Shown piece by piece: positions 1 through 6,911 of a stretch of DNA of 7,683 nt (its first letter is position 1; each line of letters starts with the position of its first letter). Below the pieces are notes generated by a model. That model saw nothing but the letters and a program-made list of their open reading frames with translations, did not search any database and was not told the DNA's origin. The position numbers and the translations under genes are program-made. The DNA lies in contig CAYYNB010000237.1 of assembly GCA_964472565.1 (NCBI GenBank), positions 1-7,683 on the forward strand. The letters run 5' to 3'. Origin of the DNA: DATAMF01 sp964472565 (GTDB lineage: Bacteria > Chloroflexota > Anaerolineae > Aggregatilineales > Aggregatilineaceae).

Positions 1-113
1 GCACGAATGTTCGAATTTGTCATCACCATCGGATGACTAACTTGGATGGTTAACTCGGATGGTGAATAGTGGGGGTGTTACAGGCGGGGGTCCGCCGCTT
101 GTCTCAAATGTCC
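1..113. other. Downstream flank of the membrane-protein gene
   Basis: No coding region is supported here. The stretch lies downstream of the minus-strand gene that stops at 114-116. It holds a 13-bp tandem direct repeat with one mismatch (TAACTTGGATGGT at 38-50, TAACTCGGATGGT at 51-63) and a small inverted repeat, GGCGG (83-87) and CCGCC (92-96). On the minus strand that hairpin would follow the stop by about 18 bases, but it has only five base pairs and no T tract, so I do not call it a terminator. Confidence 0.5.
38..63. repeat. 13-bp tandem direct repeat, two copies
   Basis: TAACTTGGATGGT (38-50) is directly followed by TAACTCGGATGGT (51-63), differing at one base. The partial copy CGGATGACTAAC just before (30-41) shares the GGATG word. 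Function unknown; two copies could arise by slippage or mark a binding site. Confidence 0.6.
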
Positions 114-717
114 CTAGTAGGGCAGCTCTTCTTCATCGCCTGTGAGGTGGTCATGGATGACCGCCGCTTCCTCAATCTGGTGCGTGGAACAGGCGGTTTC
201 CAGTTGGCGTTTTCGCTTGGATTTTTCATTGGAAAGCCAATAGCTAATCGGAGATTTGGCGCAAGCCTGAACCAGGTACAGGAACGCCACCGATCCCGCC
301 ATCACGCCGGCACGGATGGGAAAGCTCGCGCCCGCCAGTTGCACATCCACACTCCCGCCCAGGGCTACTGCCCAGCACACGTATTCCAGATGACCACCTT
401 GCCAGGATGTTTTAAAGACCATTACTCCGATCAGCAGCGTACATCCGGTCCATACGACGTGCAGCAGGTCGAACTCCCAGTAGAACATGCCCGCTATCGC
501 CGCAACGCCAAAAACGCCTGCCACTGCGCGCGGACGGTCCGCAGTGCCATTGACCAACCAGAGGTAGAACATACCCAGCGCGACGCACACGCCGATGCCG
601 AGACAGACAACTCCTAATCCCGCCCGCTTCGCCAAGCAGCACCTGGAAGATACAAAAAGCGGTAAGGCCACACAACAGGGCGCTGCACCCCACTGCGCCG
701 AGAGTTTTATCTTGCAT
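114..717 (-). CDS. Multi-pass membrane protein of unknown function, interrupted by a frameshift
   Basis: I do not recognise the family. The best reading starts at ATG 717 (MQDKTLGAVG...), whose first 33 residues form one hydrophobic helix, then must shift by one base near 611-630 (minus-strand GGGCGGGATT) into the frame that runs to the TAG at 114. Before the junction only the first frame looks like membrane protein; after it only the second does (LGVVCLGIGVCVALGMFYLW and further helices). Removing one base gives about 200 residues with five or six hydrophobic segments and a charged tail: KSKRKRQ followed by an acidic stretch ending GDEEELPY. The single-frame alternative from ATG 743 has a poor N-terminus (CKIKLSAQWGAAPCC). 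The start at 717 agrees with the promoter at 758-787 and a GGTGGAG ribosome-site-like sequence 11 bases upstream. The gene is transcribed divergently from argF. The shift may be a true mutation or a sequencing or assembly error in a G-rich spot; a programmed +1 shift is less likely. Confidence 0.65.
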
Positions 718-757
718 GGCGCTTGTGTCTCCACCACAACCATATCGTGCTGCCACC

Positions 758-787
758 AGTATACTATTGGCCGGTGTATGCTCCCAA
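758..787 (-). promoter_or_regulatory. Predicted promoter of the minus-strand membrane-protein gene
   Basis: On the minus strand TTGGGA (plus-strand 782-787) lies 18 bases before TATACT (plus-strand 758-763), close to the bacterial housekeeping consensus. Transcription would begin near 751, leaving a leader of about 34 bases before ATG 717. That geometry also argues against ATG 743, which would have a leader of only about 8 bases. Confidence 0.6.
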
Positions 788-840
788 ATGAAGTGCGACA
801 CGAAATGATGGGCAGGCTGCGCCACGATTTTCTTTACCCC

Positions 841-881
841 TTCCCTCAGCTAATCATTACCCATAGGTGGGGATGAGGGAA
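841..881. repeat. Inverted repeat TTCCCTCA / TGAGGGAA
   Basis: TTCCCTCA (841-848) and TGAGGGAA (874-881) are perfect inverse complements around a 25-base loop. Neither strand has a T tract after the stem, so it does not look like a terminator; it may be a protein site or chance. Confidence 0.4.
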
Positions 882-887
882 AAGCGC

Positions 888-909
888 GGGGCGTAGGGCC
901 ATACGCCCC
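888..909. repeat. Hairpin GGGGCGTA / TACGCCCC
   Basis: GGGGCGTA (888-895) and TACGCCCC (902-909) form a perfect 8-bp stem with a six-base loop, GGGCCA. It begins only 7 bases after the preceding inverted repeat. On the minus strand it is followed by GCGCTTTTCC, a poor T tract, so terminator activity is doubtful. Confidence 0.45.
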
Positions 910-1103
910 CCGTTGATCTGCGCCTCACAAGATGTGGGATAGCCTGACGTGGAAAACAGGCAAAAACTGTGCTATGCTTGAGGCACATCGAATTCATCTC
1001 CTCCCTCTTGCATCCGCGAGCTGTGAGAGGGCAGGGGATGGAACTGTCAGGAAATAATAACAACGCCGCCCTGCAACGCTTTAGCTATCCCCGCTCCGTT
1101 TTG

Positions 1104-1112
1104 TGATATACT
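1104..1112 (+). promoter_or_regulatory. Extended -10 promoter of argF
   Basis: TGATATACT fits the extended -10 form TGnTATAAT, with TATACT at 1107-1112. No convincing -35 lies 16-19 bases upstream, which extended -10 promoters can tolerate. Transcription would start near 1119, giving a leader of about 36 bases before the GTG at 1155. Confidence 0.55.
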
Positions 1113-1129
1113 AACTCCCGACATAACCA

Positions 1130-1142
1130 TTTTGCTGCAAAA
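1130..1142. repeat. 13-bp palindrome in the argF leader
   Basis: TTTTGC (1130-1135), a central T, and GCAAAA (1137-1142) make a perfect odd-length palindrome. It lies between the predicted transcription start and the ribosome site, touching the first A of AGAGGG (1142-1147). The place would suit an operator, but no regulator is identified and it does not match an ARG box. Confidence 0.4.
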
Positions 1143-1154
1143 GAGGGATTCGAC

Positions 1155-2111
1155 GTGAAACACTTTTTAGATCTGGCGGATTGGTCGCGCGCCGATTTGC
1201 AGGCGATGCTTGATTATGCCGTTGCGCTCAAAAAAGCATACAAGGATGGGGGCAACGATCCGATTCTGGCGGGCCAATCGCTCGCGCTGGTGTTCCAAAA
1301 GCCGTCGCTGCGGACGCGCGTCAGCTTTGAGATGGGCATGGTTCACCTGGGTGGTTACGCCTTTTATCTCAGCCCGCAAGAGATCGGGCTGGGCAAACGC
1401 GAAAGTATTGCCGATATTGCGCGGGTGCTGGGCGGCTATGTTACTGGGGTGATGGCCCGCGTGTTTGATCACCAGCATGTGCTCGACCTGGCGCGGTGGA
1501 GTCCGGTGCCGATCATCAACGGCTTGTCCGATTACAACCACCCCTGCCAGGGGATGGCCGATCTGCTGACGATTTACGAGGAATATGGCAAGCTGGAAGG
1601 GCTGAAGCTGGTCTATGTGGGCGACAGCAACAACGTCTGCAATACGCTGATTGTGGGCGCGGCGATCTTCGGGATGAAGATGGCGGTTGCCAGCCCGGAC
1701 GGGTTCCAGCCGAAGCAGGCGGTGATCGACCAGGCGCGGCGGCTCAACAGCGCGTTTGAGATCAGCGTGGGCACCGACCCCGCCGCAGCGGTTCAGGGCG
1801 CGGACGTGATCTACACCGATACATGGACAAGCATGGGGCAGGAAGAAGAAGCCGAACAGCGGCGGAAAGTCTTCCCGCCGTATCAGGTGAATGAGGCGCT
1901 GGTTGGACAGGCGAAACCGGACGTGATTGTGATGCACTGCCTGCCCGCGCATCGCGGCGAAGAGATCACCGATGCGGTGGCGGACGGATCGCACTCGCGG
2001 CTGTTCCCGCAGGCTGAAAATCGTCTGCACGCACAAAAAGCGATCCTGGTGTGTCTGCTCGCGCCGGACACCTTTGAAAAATGGCAGAAGAAGCAGAGTA
2101 AAAAGAAATAG
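1155..2111 (+). CDS. argF: Ornithine carbamoyltransferase (EC 2.1.3.3)
   Basis: The enzyme joins carbamoyl phosphate and ornithine to give citrulline and phosphate, the sixth step of arginine biosynthesis, in the cytoplasm. The 318 residues match the usual family length. The carbamoyl-phosphate loop is SLRTR (51-55, within FQKPSLRTRVSFE), a variant of the commoner STRTR. HPCQ (129-132) follows, then VGDSNNV (155-161) opening the ornithine-binding domain. The SMG loop (226-228) is the mark of ornithine rather than aspartate specificity, and HCLPAHRGEE (261-270) holds the catalytic-site cysteine. The C-terminus is lysine-rich (KKQSKKK). The GTG start at 1155 is supported by AGAGGG (1142-1147) seven bases upstream and by alignment of MKHFLDLADW with the usual N-terminus. 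No other arginine gene is in view, so this is a lone argF, followed 60 bp later by the TPR gene on the same strand. Confidence 0.96.
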   Translation: MKHFLDLADWSRADLQAMLDYAVALKKAYKDGGNDPILAGQSLALVFQKPSLRTRVSFEMGMVHLGGYAFYLSPQEIGLGKRESIADIARVLGGYVTGVMARVFDHQHVLDLARWSPVPIINGLSDYNHPCQGMADLLTIYEEYGKLEGLKLVYVGDSNNVCNTLIVGAAIFGMKMAVASPDGFQPKQAVIDQARRLNSAFEISVGTDPAAAVQGADVIYTDTWTSMGQEEEAEQRRKVFPPYQVNEALVGQAKPDVIVMHCLPAHRGEEITDAVADGSHSRLFPQAENRLHAQKAILVCLLAPDTFEKWQKKQSKKK

Positions 2112-2171
2112 CGACCCGGCCTCGACGAAAACTGGTGTCGAGCAGTATCTTATAGAATTTATGAGGGCAAG

Positions 2172-4436
2172 ATGGCGGGGAACCGGCAAATCTACGAACA
2201 AGCGATGAACATGGGTCACGGTGCGGCCTGGGACGGCGACTGGGACAAAGCAATTGTGTATTATGGGCGCGCTATTCAAGAATTACCCGAAGACCCCGCC
2301 GCCCACAACAGCCTGGGGCTGGCACTGCTCCAGGCGCGACGGCTGGAAGATGCGCTGAAAGTGTATACCCGCGCGCACCAACTCGCACCGGATGACCCGA
2401 TTCCGCTGGAAAAGAGCGCGGATGTGTTGGAACGGCTGGGCCGGCTCAAAGAAGCGGCGCAGCAGTATATTAACGTGGCGGAAATTTACCTGGCGCAGCG
2501 CGACCTGGAAAAAGCGATTGGCAACTGGGAACGCGCCACCCGGTTGACATCGGGGCTGGTGCAGATTCACCAGCGGCTGGCGCTGTCGTATGAGCGGACA
2601 GGCCAGCGTAAAAGCGCGATCCGGGAATATCTGACGCTGGCCTTCAACTTTCAGCACGCGAACCGGACCGATATCGCGCTGCAAGCGGTGGAGCGGGCGC
2701 TGCGGATCGAGCCGAACAACCCGCAAGCGCTGAATACCAAACAGGCGCTGCAAACCGGGGCGTTGATTTCGCCGGATATTATCGCTATTGAGGACGAAGT
2801 CACCGAAAAACCGCGCGACCGGGCTTTTGGCAGCGATGAACCGTTGGCCGAAGAAGATACCCGTAACGTAGGCGAGTCGGACCCACGCGGGCCGATTGGC
2901 GAGACGATGGAAACGGCCTTAGCGCAACTGGCGACCTATGTCTTCGAGTCGGGCGCGCTGGATGGGGCCGGACTGCAAGCGATCCAGGGGATTGAAATGC
3001 AGCGGCAGGGCGATATGGTCGCGGAGACAATCGGATCGTATGAACGCGCGCTGGCGGGCGGGCTGCGTCACTCGGCGGTGTACTTCAACCTGGGCGCGCT
3101 GCAACTCGAAATGGAACAGTGGAAGGACGCGCTGCGCAGCCTGGAAATTTCGGCGCACGAACCCACGCTGGCGGCAGGCTCGGCGCATGGGATGAGCATC
3201 GCCTATATGGCGCTGAAGAATCCCCGCGCGGCGGCTTTTAATCTGATCCAGACGCTGCGCCTGGTGGATGTCGGGCTGGCGATCAGTGAAGACGAAGCCA
3301 GCCAACTCGCCGCGATTTATGACCGGTTGACGGGCAGCATTTCTGAGGCGGATGAGATGCAGCTCAAGAGCATGAATGAGCAGTTTCTCACGCTGCTAAC
3401 CGGGGCGGATTGGAAAGTGCGCGTGGCGAAGACGCGCCGCCAATTGGAAGAAGGCCTGACGCTGGATGATGGAAAATCGGTGATTGATGCGGTGATCCAT
3501 ATCGACAAACGGATCACCGAAGGGCTGACGCTGGTTGACCGGTATATCCGCGAGGGGCTGTATACACTGGCGATGGATCAGGCGCATTATATGCTCGAAT
3601 CCGCGCCGGATTTGCTGGATATTCATTACCGGATCGGGCAGATTCTGTTAGAGCGCAACCAGTCGCAGGTCGCGATCCAGAAATTCAATCTGGTGGCGCA
3701 AACGTACATGATGCGGAACGACATGGAGCGCGCGGCGCAACTGTTGCAGGAATCGCTCAAGATCGCGCCGATGGATACAAGCCTGCATCTGAGCCTGATC
3801 GAACTGCTTGAAAAAGAGGAAAAGTGGGATCAGGTGCTGAACCAGTATATCGATCTGGCGGATGCGTATTATCAACTGGCGGACCTGGACTCGGCACGCA
3901 GCACGTACCAGGCGGCGATCCAACTGGCACAGCGCTCTGAATCGGCTGAAGCAGCGAAGGGGCACGTGGTCCATATTCTGCACCGGCTGGGGGATATTGA
4001 TGTCAGCCGGTTGGATTTGCGGCAGGCGATGCGAACCTACGAGCAGATTCGCAAGCTGGATCCCACCGATGAGCGGGCGCGGCGGGCGCTGGTGGATTTG
4101 AATTACCGGCTGAACGATACGGTAGCGGCGGTGAACGAACTGGATGGCCTGCTGCGGGTGTATGCCAAAGCGCGTAAAGCCGGGCAGATTCTTCAGGTGT
4201 TGGAAGAGATGGTCACGCGCTATCCGAAGGATATGGGCTTGCGGTCGCGGTTGGGTGCGGTGTTTCAGCAGACAGGGAACCCCGCCAAAGCGATTGAACA
4301 GTATGATGCACTGGCCGAGCTTCAGCTTGAGGCCGGGCTGCATGCCGATGCGCTGGTGACGATCCGGCGGATTGTGGCGCTCAACCCACCGCAGGTGGAC
4401 GATTACAAGCGGCTGTTGCAGCAGTTGAGCGGGTAG
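2172..4436 (+). CDS. Large cytoplasmic TPR-repeat protein
   Basis: The 754-residue protein has no signal peptide or membrane helix. It is built from tetratricopeptide repeats in three blocks. Residues about 8-190 hold roughly five repeats with typical positions (NSLGLALLQARRLEDALKVY; ALRIEPNNPQA). An acidic, probably disordered linker follows at about 195-245. Residues about 262-365 hold two or three more. A helical stretch at 370-460 fits TPR less well and repeats EGLTL (427-431 and 450-454). Residues about 455-754 carry the last block, ending LAELQLEAGLHADALVTIRR. Such proteins are protein-binding scaffolds; the partner is unknown. ATG 2172 is chosen because AGGG (2164-2167) lies four bases upstream, a short spacing, and the next ATG (2208) has no ribosome site. 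It may be co-transcribed with argF, since no terminator is evident between them. Its position before cdaA is suggestive only, because the intervening 191 bp could carry a separate promoter. Confidence 0.9.
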   Translation: MAGNRQIYEQAMNMGHGAAWDGDWDKAIVYYGRAIQELPEDPAAHNSLGLALLQARRLEDALKVYTRAHQLAPDDPIPLEKSADVLERLGRLKEAAQQYINVAEIYLAQRDLEKAIGNWERATRLTSGLVQIHQRLALSYERTGQRKSAIREYLTLAFNFQHANRTDIALQAVERALRIEPNNPQALNTKQALQTGALISPDIIAIEDEVTEKPRDRAFGSDEPLAEEDTRNVGESDPRGPIGETMETALAQLATYVFESGALDGAGLQAIQGIEMQRQGDMVAETIGSYERALAGGLRHSAVYFNLGALQLEMEQWKDALRSLEISAHEPTLAAGSAHGMSIAYMALKNPRAAAFNLIQTLRLVDVGLAISEDEASQLAAIYDRLTGSISEADEMQLKSMNEQFLTLLTGADWKVRVAKTRRQLEEGLTLDDGKSVIDAVIHIDKRITEGLTLVDRYIREGLYTLAMDQAHYMLESAPDLLDIHYRIGQILLERNQSQVAIQKFNLVAQTYMMRNDMERAAQLLQESLKIAPMDTSLHLSLIELLEKEEKWDQVLNQYIDLADAYYQLADLDSARSTYQAAIQLAQRSESAEAAKGHVVHILHRLGDIDVSRLDLRQAMRTYEQIRKLDPTDERARRALVDLNYRLNDTVAAVNELDGLLRVYAKARKAGQILQVLEEMVTRYPKDMGLRSRLGAVFQQTGNPAKAIEQYDALAELQLEAGLHADALVTIRRIVALNPPQVDDYKRLLQQLSG

Positions 4437-4627
4437 CAGGTTGTCCTTGTTCGGTTCCATTTTGCGCGACAACTTTGGACCGGAAAAACAGCCGATTTTT
4501 TGATATGCGGGACGATATTAAATAGGGATGTCTGATTGCGTAGGAGCAGGTTGGCCAACCTGCCCCTACAACCGCCCAACTCGACGGCAAGCGGTTTATA
4601 TAACAGGGATGTATTGGTAGTTGTGCT
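4437..4627. other. Gap before cdaA with palindrome and degenerate promoter-like sequence
   Basis: No gene is seen in these 191 bp. The stretch holds a 30-bp palindrome, an imperfect direct repeat around it, a T tract (4496-4501) without a proper GC stem before it, and an AT-rich TTTATATAAC (4595-4604) that could serve as a -10 region for cdaA about 24 bases before its start. I find no matching -35. Confidence 0.45.
4540..4569. repeat. 30-bp near-perfect palindrome, REP- or MITE-like
   Basis: The left arm GTAGGAGCAGGTTGG (4540-4554) and right arm CCAACCTGCCCCTAC (4555-4569) are inverse complements at 14 of 15 positions, the exception being A4545 opposite C4564. Palindromes with GTAGG...CCTAC ends and a GC core recall dispersed intergenic repeats known from several bacterial genomes. 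No T tract follows on either strand, so it is not a classical terminator. A second copy is not present in this window. Confidence 0.7.
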
Positions 4628-5491
4628 ATGAGACTGATCTGGACTCTCGAAACCTTTCGCTGGAGTGATGTACCGGATGTGTTAGTCGTCGCGGCGATTA
4701 TCTTCGCGGCGAGTTTTCTGATGCGCGGCACGCAGGCAGTCCCGCTGCTGCGCGGCACGATTGTCGTGGTGTTGATCACGGGCTTTTTTGCGTCGGTGCT
4801 GGATTGGATCGCGTTCCGGTGGCTGCTCAACAATGTGATCACGGCTACCGCTGTGGCGATCCCGGTGATCTTCCAGCCGGAACTGCGGCGGGCGCTGGAA
4901 CGGTTGGGGCGAACGCGGCTTAGCCAGATTCTCAGCCGGACGCCGAACTTTACGCAGGATGAGCAGGTGATCGAGGCGATCTGTGCGGCGGCGGCCCGGT
5001 TATCGGAGCGGCGGCACGGGGCGCTGATCGTGCTGGAACGCAACGACTCGCTGGAAGAGTATATCAAAACCGGCGTCCCCCTCGATTCTCAGGTCAGCCC
5101 TCAATTATTCCTGACGGTCTTTTGGCCGAAAACCGAACTGCATGACGGGGCGGTGATCATCCGTAATGGGCGGGTGGCAAGCGCGGCTTCAGTGCTGCCG
5201 CTGTCGTCGGGCCGCAACCTGACGGATCGCAAACTGGGCACCCGGCACCGCGCCGGGCTGGGCATCAGCGAAGTGTCGGACGGGCTGTGTGTGATCGTGT
5301 CGGAAGAAACCGGGCGGATCTCGGTGGCGAACCGGGGGCGTATGATCCGGCGGCTGGACGCGAACCGGCTGCGTACGATTTTGAGCGCGTTTTATACGAG
5401 TGACCGCGCGGAAGGTGAGTCGCCCTGGCTGGCGTGGCTGGCCCGGTGGCGGAACGGCGGCGGTAGTGACGGCACCCGGCGGGCGGCCTAG
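4628..5491 (+). CDS. cdaA: Membrane diadenylate cyclase CdaA (c-di-AMP synthase, EC 2.7.7.85)
   Basis: CdaA condenses two ATP into the second messenger c-di-AMP, which controls potassium and osmolyte balance and cell-wall homeostasis. The 287 residues fit the family. Three N-terminal helices (about 17-32, 41-58, 66-82) anchor it in the membrane, followed by the conserved junction IFQPELRRALERLGR (81-95). The DisA_N catalytic domain has DGA (173-175, LHDGAVII) and RHR (206-208, GTRHRAGLGISE), both needed for ATP binding and catalysis, plus VSEETG (224-229). All key motifs are intact, so an active enzyme is expected. The C-terminal tail (about 262-287) is Gly/Arg-rich and not conserved. The ATG at 4628 begins just before the first helix as usual, though no good Shine-Dalgarno sequence is seen. 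cdaR follows after 4 bp, so the two are translated together. The alternative symbol dacA is used for the same family. Confidence 0.96.
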   Translation: MRLIWTLETFRWSDVPDVLVVAAIIFAASFLMRGTQAVPLLRGTIVVVLITGFFASVLDWIAFRWLLNNVITATAVAIPVIFQPELRRALERLGRTRLSQILSRTPNFTQDEQVIEAICAAAARLSERRHGALIVLERNDSLEEYIKTGVPLDSQVSPQLFLTVFWPKTELHDGAVIIRNGRVASAASVLPLSSGRNLTDRKLGTRHRAGLGISEVSDGLCVIVSEETGRISVANRGRMIRRLDANRLRTILSAFYTSDRAEGESPWLAWLARWRNGGGSDGTRRAA

Positions 5492-5495
5492 CAGG

Positions 5496-6911
5496 ATGCG
5501 CGAAAACGGTGTCACTCGATTTGTATGGCAGAACCTGGGCTGGATCGCGGGATCGGTGTTTATGGCCCTGGTGGTGTGGATCGCCGCGAACATGGCGAAT
5601 AATCCCGTTGAACAGCGGGAGATGCAGAATATTGTGGTGGAAGTCAAACTGCCGGATGGGTATGTGCTGACGCGGCCCAACACGGTGCAGCGGGCGACGG
5701 TGATTGTCCGCGCGCCGAAAGACGATTGGGCGTTGCTGCTGGCCGAAGACATTCACCTCACCGCCGATCTGAGCGCGATCCGCCGCCCGGATGAGTATGA
5801 GATCCAACTGCAAGCCGATATTGCCGATCCGCTGCATGGCAAAATTGTCGCCATCCGGCCTAATACGATGACGTTTACGATTGACCAGGAAGCGGAAAAA
5901 CGCGTCCCGGTGAACGTGGTGGTGAGCAACGAGCCGCCGCTGGGATACACCTACCCCGACATCATCTGTGATCCGACTGAGGTTGTGGTAAACGGCAGCG
6001 CCGAACGCGTGAATCAGGTGGTGCAGGCCGAGGCGCGGCTGAACCTGAGCGACGAACGTAATCCCATTCTGGGACGGACCTACAGCCTGACGCCGGTAGA
6101 TGACAAGGGGCGCACCGTGACCAGTATTAACCTGGACCCGGCGAATGTCTCGTGTTCGGTGGACATCCAACCCCGCACCGATGTGATCCAGATGCGGGTG
6201 CTGCCCGCGATTGTGGGCGATCCGCCCAGCGGCTATATTTTTGAAGGCTATATTGCCACGCCCGAATCGGTGGGCGTGACCGGGGACCGCAGCGCGATCA
6301 GCAATATGGCCGGGCTGGTGTATACCGAGCCGATTGATCTGTCGGGCCAGACGCAGACCTATACCGCCGACGTGCAGCTTGAACTGCCCGACGGGGTGCA
6401 GTTGGTGCCCGAAAACCAGTTGATCAGCGTGACGGTGACGATCTCGCCGGTGCGCAGCAGCCGCCAATTCCAGGAAGTGCCGGTTGAACTCACCGGACTC
6501 GATCCGACGGTGTTCCGGGCGAGCGTGCTGCCGAACGCCGTGACCGTGTTGGTGGTGGGGCCAGAGGCGCTGCTGCCGGTGCGGGATGATGTGCGGGTGA
6601 CGGTAGACCTTACTGGACTCGCGAGCGGGAATCATCTGGTGACGCCGCAGGGCGTGATCGTGGATCAGCCGATGCCGGACGGCATGGTGATCAGCGTGCG
6701 GCCCGAACAGCTCAGTGTGACGATTGAGGCGCTTGATCCCACGCCGCAGCCGACGCCGACGATCACACCGACGCCCACGACCGAGGGGGATCGTCCTATG
6801 TCCAATGCGACGCCCGATGCTTTGACCCCCACGCCGGGATCGGTGGGGTGGTTCGAGCCGTGGCGGACGCCGGTTTTGAGTATCCAACAGGGACAGGGTG
6901 GTGACCAATGA
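5496..6911 (+). CDS. cdaR: CdaR-type YbbR-repeat regulator of CdaA
   Basis: CdaR is the membrane-anchored partner that modulates CdaA activity, and cdaA-cdaR pairing is a well-known arrangement. I start at ATG 5496, 4 bp after the cdaA stop, rather than at GTG 5400, which would overlap cdaA by 92 bp and add 32 residues unlike the family N-terminus. This gives 471 residues: a short cytoplasmic N-terminus, one helix (about 15-33, WIAGSVFMALVVWIAANM), then four YbbR repeats of about 90 residues each (about 42-130, 136-225, 229-317, 326-411), expected outside the membrane. Repeat landmarks are the LPDGYVL, EPPLGYTYP, GDPPSGYIFEGY and LDPTVF segments. A Pro/Thr-rich tail follows (415-429, PTPQPTPTITPTPTT), then a non-repeat end with WFEPWRTP. 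The Shine-Dalgarno is weak, so translation probably depends on coupling to cdaA. The stop overlaps the next gene by ATGA. Confidence 0.92.
   Translation: MRENGVTRFVWQNLGWIAGSVFMALVVWIAANMANNPVEQREMQNIVVEVKLPDGYVLTRPNTVQRATVIVRAPKDDWALLLAEDIHLTADLSAIRRPDEYEIQLQADIADPLHGKIVAIRPNTMTFTIDQEAEKRVPVNVVVSNEPPLGYTYPDIICDPTEVVVNGSAERVNQVVQAEARLNLSDERNPILGRTYSLTPVDDKGRTVTSINLDPANVSCSVDIQPRTDVIQMRVLPAIVGDPPSGYIFEGYIATPESVGVTGDRSAISNMAGLVYTEPIDLSGQTQTYTADVQLELPDGVQLVPENQLISVTVTISPVRSSRQFQEVPVELTGLDPTVFRASVLPNAVTVLVVGPEALLPVRDDVRVTVDLTGLASGNHLVTPQGVIVDQPMPDGMVISVRPEQLSVTIEALDPTPQPTPTITPTPTTEGDRPMSNATPDALTPTPGSVGWFEPWRTPVLSIQQGQGGDQ

Larger units (their letters stand above)
718..1154. other. Divergent intergenic region between the membrane-protein gene and argF
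   Basis: This 437-bp stretch carries the outward promoters for both flanking genes, plus two inverted repeats (841-881 and 888-909). A 46-codon minus-strand ORF at 857-997 has a purine-rich AGAGGGAGGAG directly before its ATG, but its composition is not protein-like and no promoter is clear, so I do not call it a gene. I see no riboswitch or RNA gene that I can name. Confidence 0.5.

Noticed and set aside
83..96. GGCGG/CCGCC hairpin as terminator of the minus-strand gene
   Set aside because: Five base pairs and no T tract on the minus strand.
69..617. 182-codon plus-strand open frame
   Set aside because: Lies opposite the membrane-protein gene; its composition (many His, Arg, Gln) is shadow-like, whereas the minus strand shows coherent membrane helices and a promoter.
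857..997. 46-codon minus-strand ORF with AGAGGGAGGAG before its ATG
   Set aside because: The ribosome-like sequence is attractive, but GGAGG sits only two bases from the ATG, no promoter is clear, the product has no protein-like pattern, and a hairpin lies inside it.
2121..2142. Inverted repeat CTCGAC / GTCGAG between argF and the TPR gene as a terminator
   Set aside because: Only six base pairs, a ten-base loop and no T tract after it; read-through is likely.
1167..2279. 370-codon minus-strand open frame opposite argF
   Set aside because: Antisense shadow of argF with no recognisable domain and shadow-like composition.
3648..4472. 274-codon minus-strand open frame opposite the TPR gene
   Set aside because: Gln/Arg/His-rich antisense shadow of TPR codons.
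4481..4501. T tract at 4496-4501 as terminator of the TPR gene
   Set aside because: No GC-rich stem precedes the Ts; only CGG/CCG three-base pairing is seen.
5400..5495. GTG 5400 as the start of cdaR
   Set aside because: It would overlap cdaA by 92 bp and add a Gly/Arg/Pro-rich N-terminus absent from the family; ATG 5496 directly before the membrane helix fits better.
5265..6908. 547-codon open frame on the minus strand opposite cdaR
   Set aside because: Its product is an Arg/His/Pro-rich composition typical of antisense to a GC-rich gene, and it lies fully across cdaA and cdaR, which have clear family motifs.
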